Positions 62,840 to 64,000 of a stretch of 64,000 nt of DNA are shown here, piece after piece. Where the stretch lies: NCBI RefSeq assembly GCF_910592395.1, contig NC_088317.1, positions 8,868,001 to 8,932,000 on the forward strand, in the 5' to 3' direction. Made by a program: the position numbers and the translations under genes. The notes beneath the pieces are model-generated. The model worked only from the letters and a program-made list of their open reading frames with translations. It was not told where the DNA came from and did not search any database. The stretch comes from Lineus longissimus (Eukaryota > Nemertea > Pilidiophora > Heteronemertea > Lineidae). Within the stretch, counting starts at the first letter, position 1, and every line of letters starts with the position of its first letter.

Positions 62840-64000
62840 TCATGAGATTCCCAGTGAAGCGTTGCAATGAAATGGTCAATGAAATGGTGAGGGAATACTA
62901 GAGCTCAATGGGTTATTCCATTAAAATAAATGGCTTTTTTACTGTCTTCATTATCCAAAATTCAAGGAATAAATTCAAGTAAATTAAATGTATTATCCAA
63001 TAGCAAATCAACATAAAAGTAAATTCACCTATGACTTCTTTAATTTAGAAGTAACTGTTAATACTAATAACTTCTTCAGACTACAAGAAACTAAGATAAC
63101 ACTTGGGTTTTTGAGCCTGAAAAATAAGAAAGACTGACTGCGACTGGAAAAGAATCCATTATCGTTTTACCAGAACCAATTTAACATGGCTGTTTGGTTT
63201 GCTACAACAGGTTGTGGTATTTCAATAGACGATCACTTGAATCACAGTGACCCATTGTTAAGGTCAATTTACAGGTTTCATGTTTACTATCAAATATTGA
63301 AGATCATGAAGAATCTAGAGATACCAATTCCAGGTGAAAGTGATTTTAATGAGACAAACAATAACATTAACCGTAGGAAACTAGGAGGGTTATTGAGTGA
63401 ATTTGGTTTAAAAGACGAGTACGATTTATCGGTGTTTGAAAATAACGGTGGTTGGAGGTCATGGAGTGTACCGGATTACAACCCGAACATAACTGATCCC
63501 GGATATTACATCAATGATTCTAAAATCAATTTCTTCCTCATGCAAGTTCATGAAAATAGAATGCCACCAATGTTCAGTAAAGACTGGGATGCTGGAATGG
63601 CTAATTTCAAATATCCTGATACCTTCATTAAGTATCATGTGAAACAACACAAGAATGTATTTGATGTAATTACACAAAATGAATGTCAAACCTATCAACA
63701 ATTCATGATATTTAAAACAAATGGTTTCTCTAATCCTGGAATAGAGAGGTTGAATGACACAATAAGAACATATGTTTACTGTATTCTGGGTGCTCAGGCG
63801 TTGACCAGAACACCAATAATTGGAGTACCGGGTACAGAATTGGATGCTCAGAAGGAATTTAACAAACTATTAAAGGACTCGATTAATCAACATCCTGATA
63901 TTCCCACTTCAATTCAAAGATATCAAAAAGCAGTGAGTGACACTCATACAAGACTAGATTATGTAATAGCACCAGGATTGTATGTCATAGGATCAAATAT
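62840..64000 (+). CDS. conserved Polinton protein, partial at window end
   Basis: Open without stop from 63138 to 64000. ATG 63186 is the first Met there, but related sequence upstream (about 62840-63134, with several stops at expected Trp positions) shows the real start is farther left. Blocks: 'MAVWFATTGCGISIDDHLNH', 'RFHVYYQILKIMKNLEIPIP', 'TIRTYVYCILGAQTLTR' and 'TRLDYVIAPGLYVIGS'. The same blocks occur in 15352-16370 of the complete Polinton. The family is about 450 residues, not named by me. A virion-structural role is likely from its constant presence with capsid and ATPase genes. The 63138-64000 part looks intact. Confidence 0.7.

Larger units (their letters stand above)
60082..64000 (+). 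mobile_element. Polinton/adintovirus-like element running off the window
   Basis: Plus-strand order: polymerase B C-terminal half (60082-61921, interrupted), deoxynucleoside kinase (61954-62606), zinc ribbon (62609-62706), then a long ORF homologous to the conserved protein of the complete Polinton. The set of genes is virus-like. The left end is lost in the 'TCAGCTGA' element and the right end lies beyond 64000. Confidence 0.75.

Noticed and set aside
1-64000. CRISPR arrays, bacterial operons, rRNA or tRNA genes
   Set aside because: No regular spacer-repeat array, Shine-Dalgarno-led gene runs or recognisable rRNA/tRNA sequence seen. Splice sites and TE types show a eukaryotic genome. A tRNA scan would be the decisive test.

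Overview
The window is animal nuclear DNA: AT-rich and intron-bearing (GT..AG splice sites with polypyrimidine tracts), almost filled with nested transposable elements. The mix of Polinton/Maverick-type viral elements, intron-bearing Tc1, THAP- and Myb-carrying DNA transposons, MULE-like MITEs and CR1/L1-like LINEs suggests an aquatic invertebrate. Nothing seen fixes the phylum.

Host frame. On the minus strand three exons of one SAM-domain gene can be recognised: 55803-55914 and 55385-55524 (first part of the SAM domain), and 7787-7894 (end of the SAM domain plus stop). Splice sites and phases agree, so about 47.5 kb of this window (7895-55384) reads as a single intron stuffed with mobile DNA. 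The best family match I know is the C-terminal SAM domain of diacylglycerol kinase delta/eta.

Layout. 1-7.8 kb: inverted repeats, a decayed CR1/L2-like LINE split by a 992-bp TIR element, a 5'-truncated L1/Tx1-like LINE, then the host last exon. 8-11 kb: hairpin repeat, three 33-bp tandem units, a broken Cys-rich gene, and the first half of a small ORF. 11008-28777: a complete 17.8-kb Polinton with 0.63/0.73-kb TIRs and a 6-bp duplication CCTCGA. It lies exactly inside that small ORF, which resumes in frame at 28784. Its genes (integrase, A32-type packaging ATPase, capsid-like proteins, protein-primed DNA polymerase B) are all broken. It carries nested insertions: two copies of a 0.95-kb MITE, a THAP element, a 'TCAGCTGA' element, two solo LTRs and a Harbinger-like element. 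29.2-36.3 kb: an unnamed multi-exon gene, itself interrupted by a Tc1 transposon with an apparently intact three-exon transposase and by a 126-bp palindromic MITE. 36-43 kb: sparse minus-strand exons, including an uncharacterised Cys/His-rich gene. 44-51 kb: two GGCTGTTATAAAACG MITEs, a second hairpin repeat, and a TIR element built of 432-bp tandem repeats. 51.5-55 kb: an APE-type LINE. 56.5-64 kb: further Polinton/adintovirus-like remnants, with another integrase, zinc-binding proteins, polymerase B, two different deoxynucleoside kinases, and a long ORF running off the window. That last ORF is homologous to one in the complete Polinton.

Nearly all genes here belong to elements. The viral-type genes carry stops, frameshifts and lost catalytic residues, so only the Tc1 transposase looks possibly functional.
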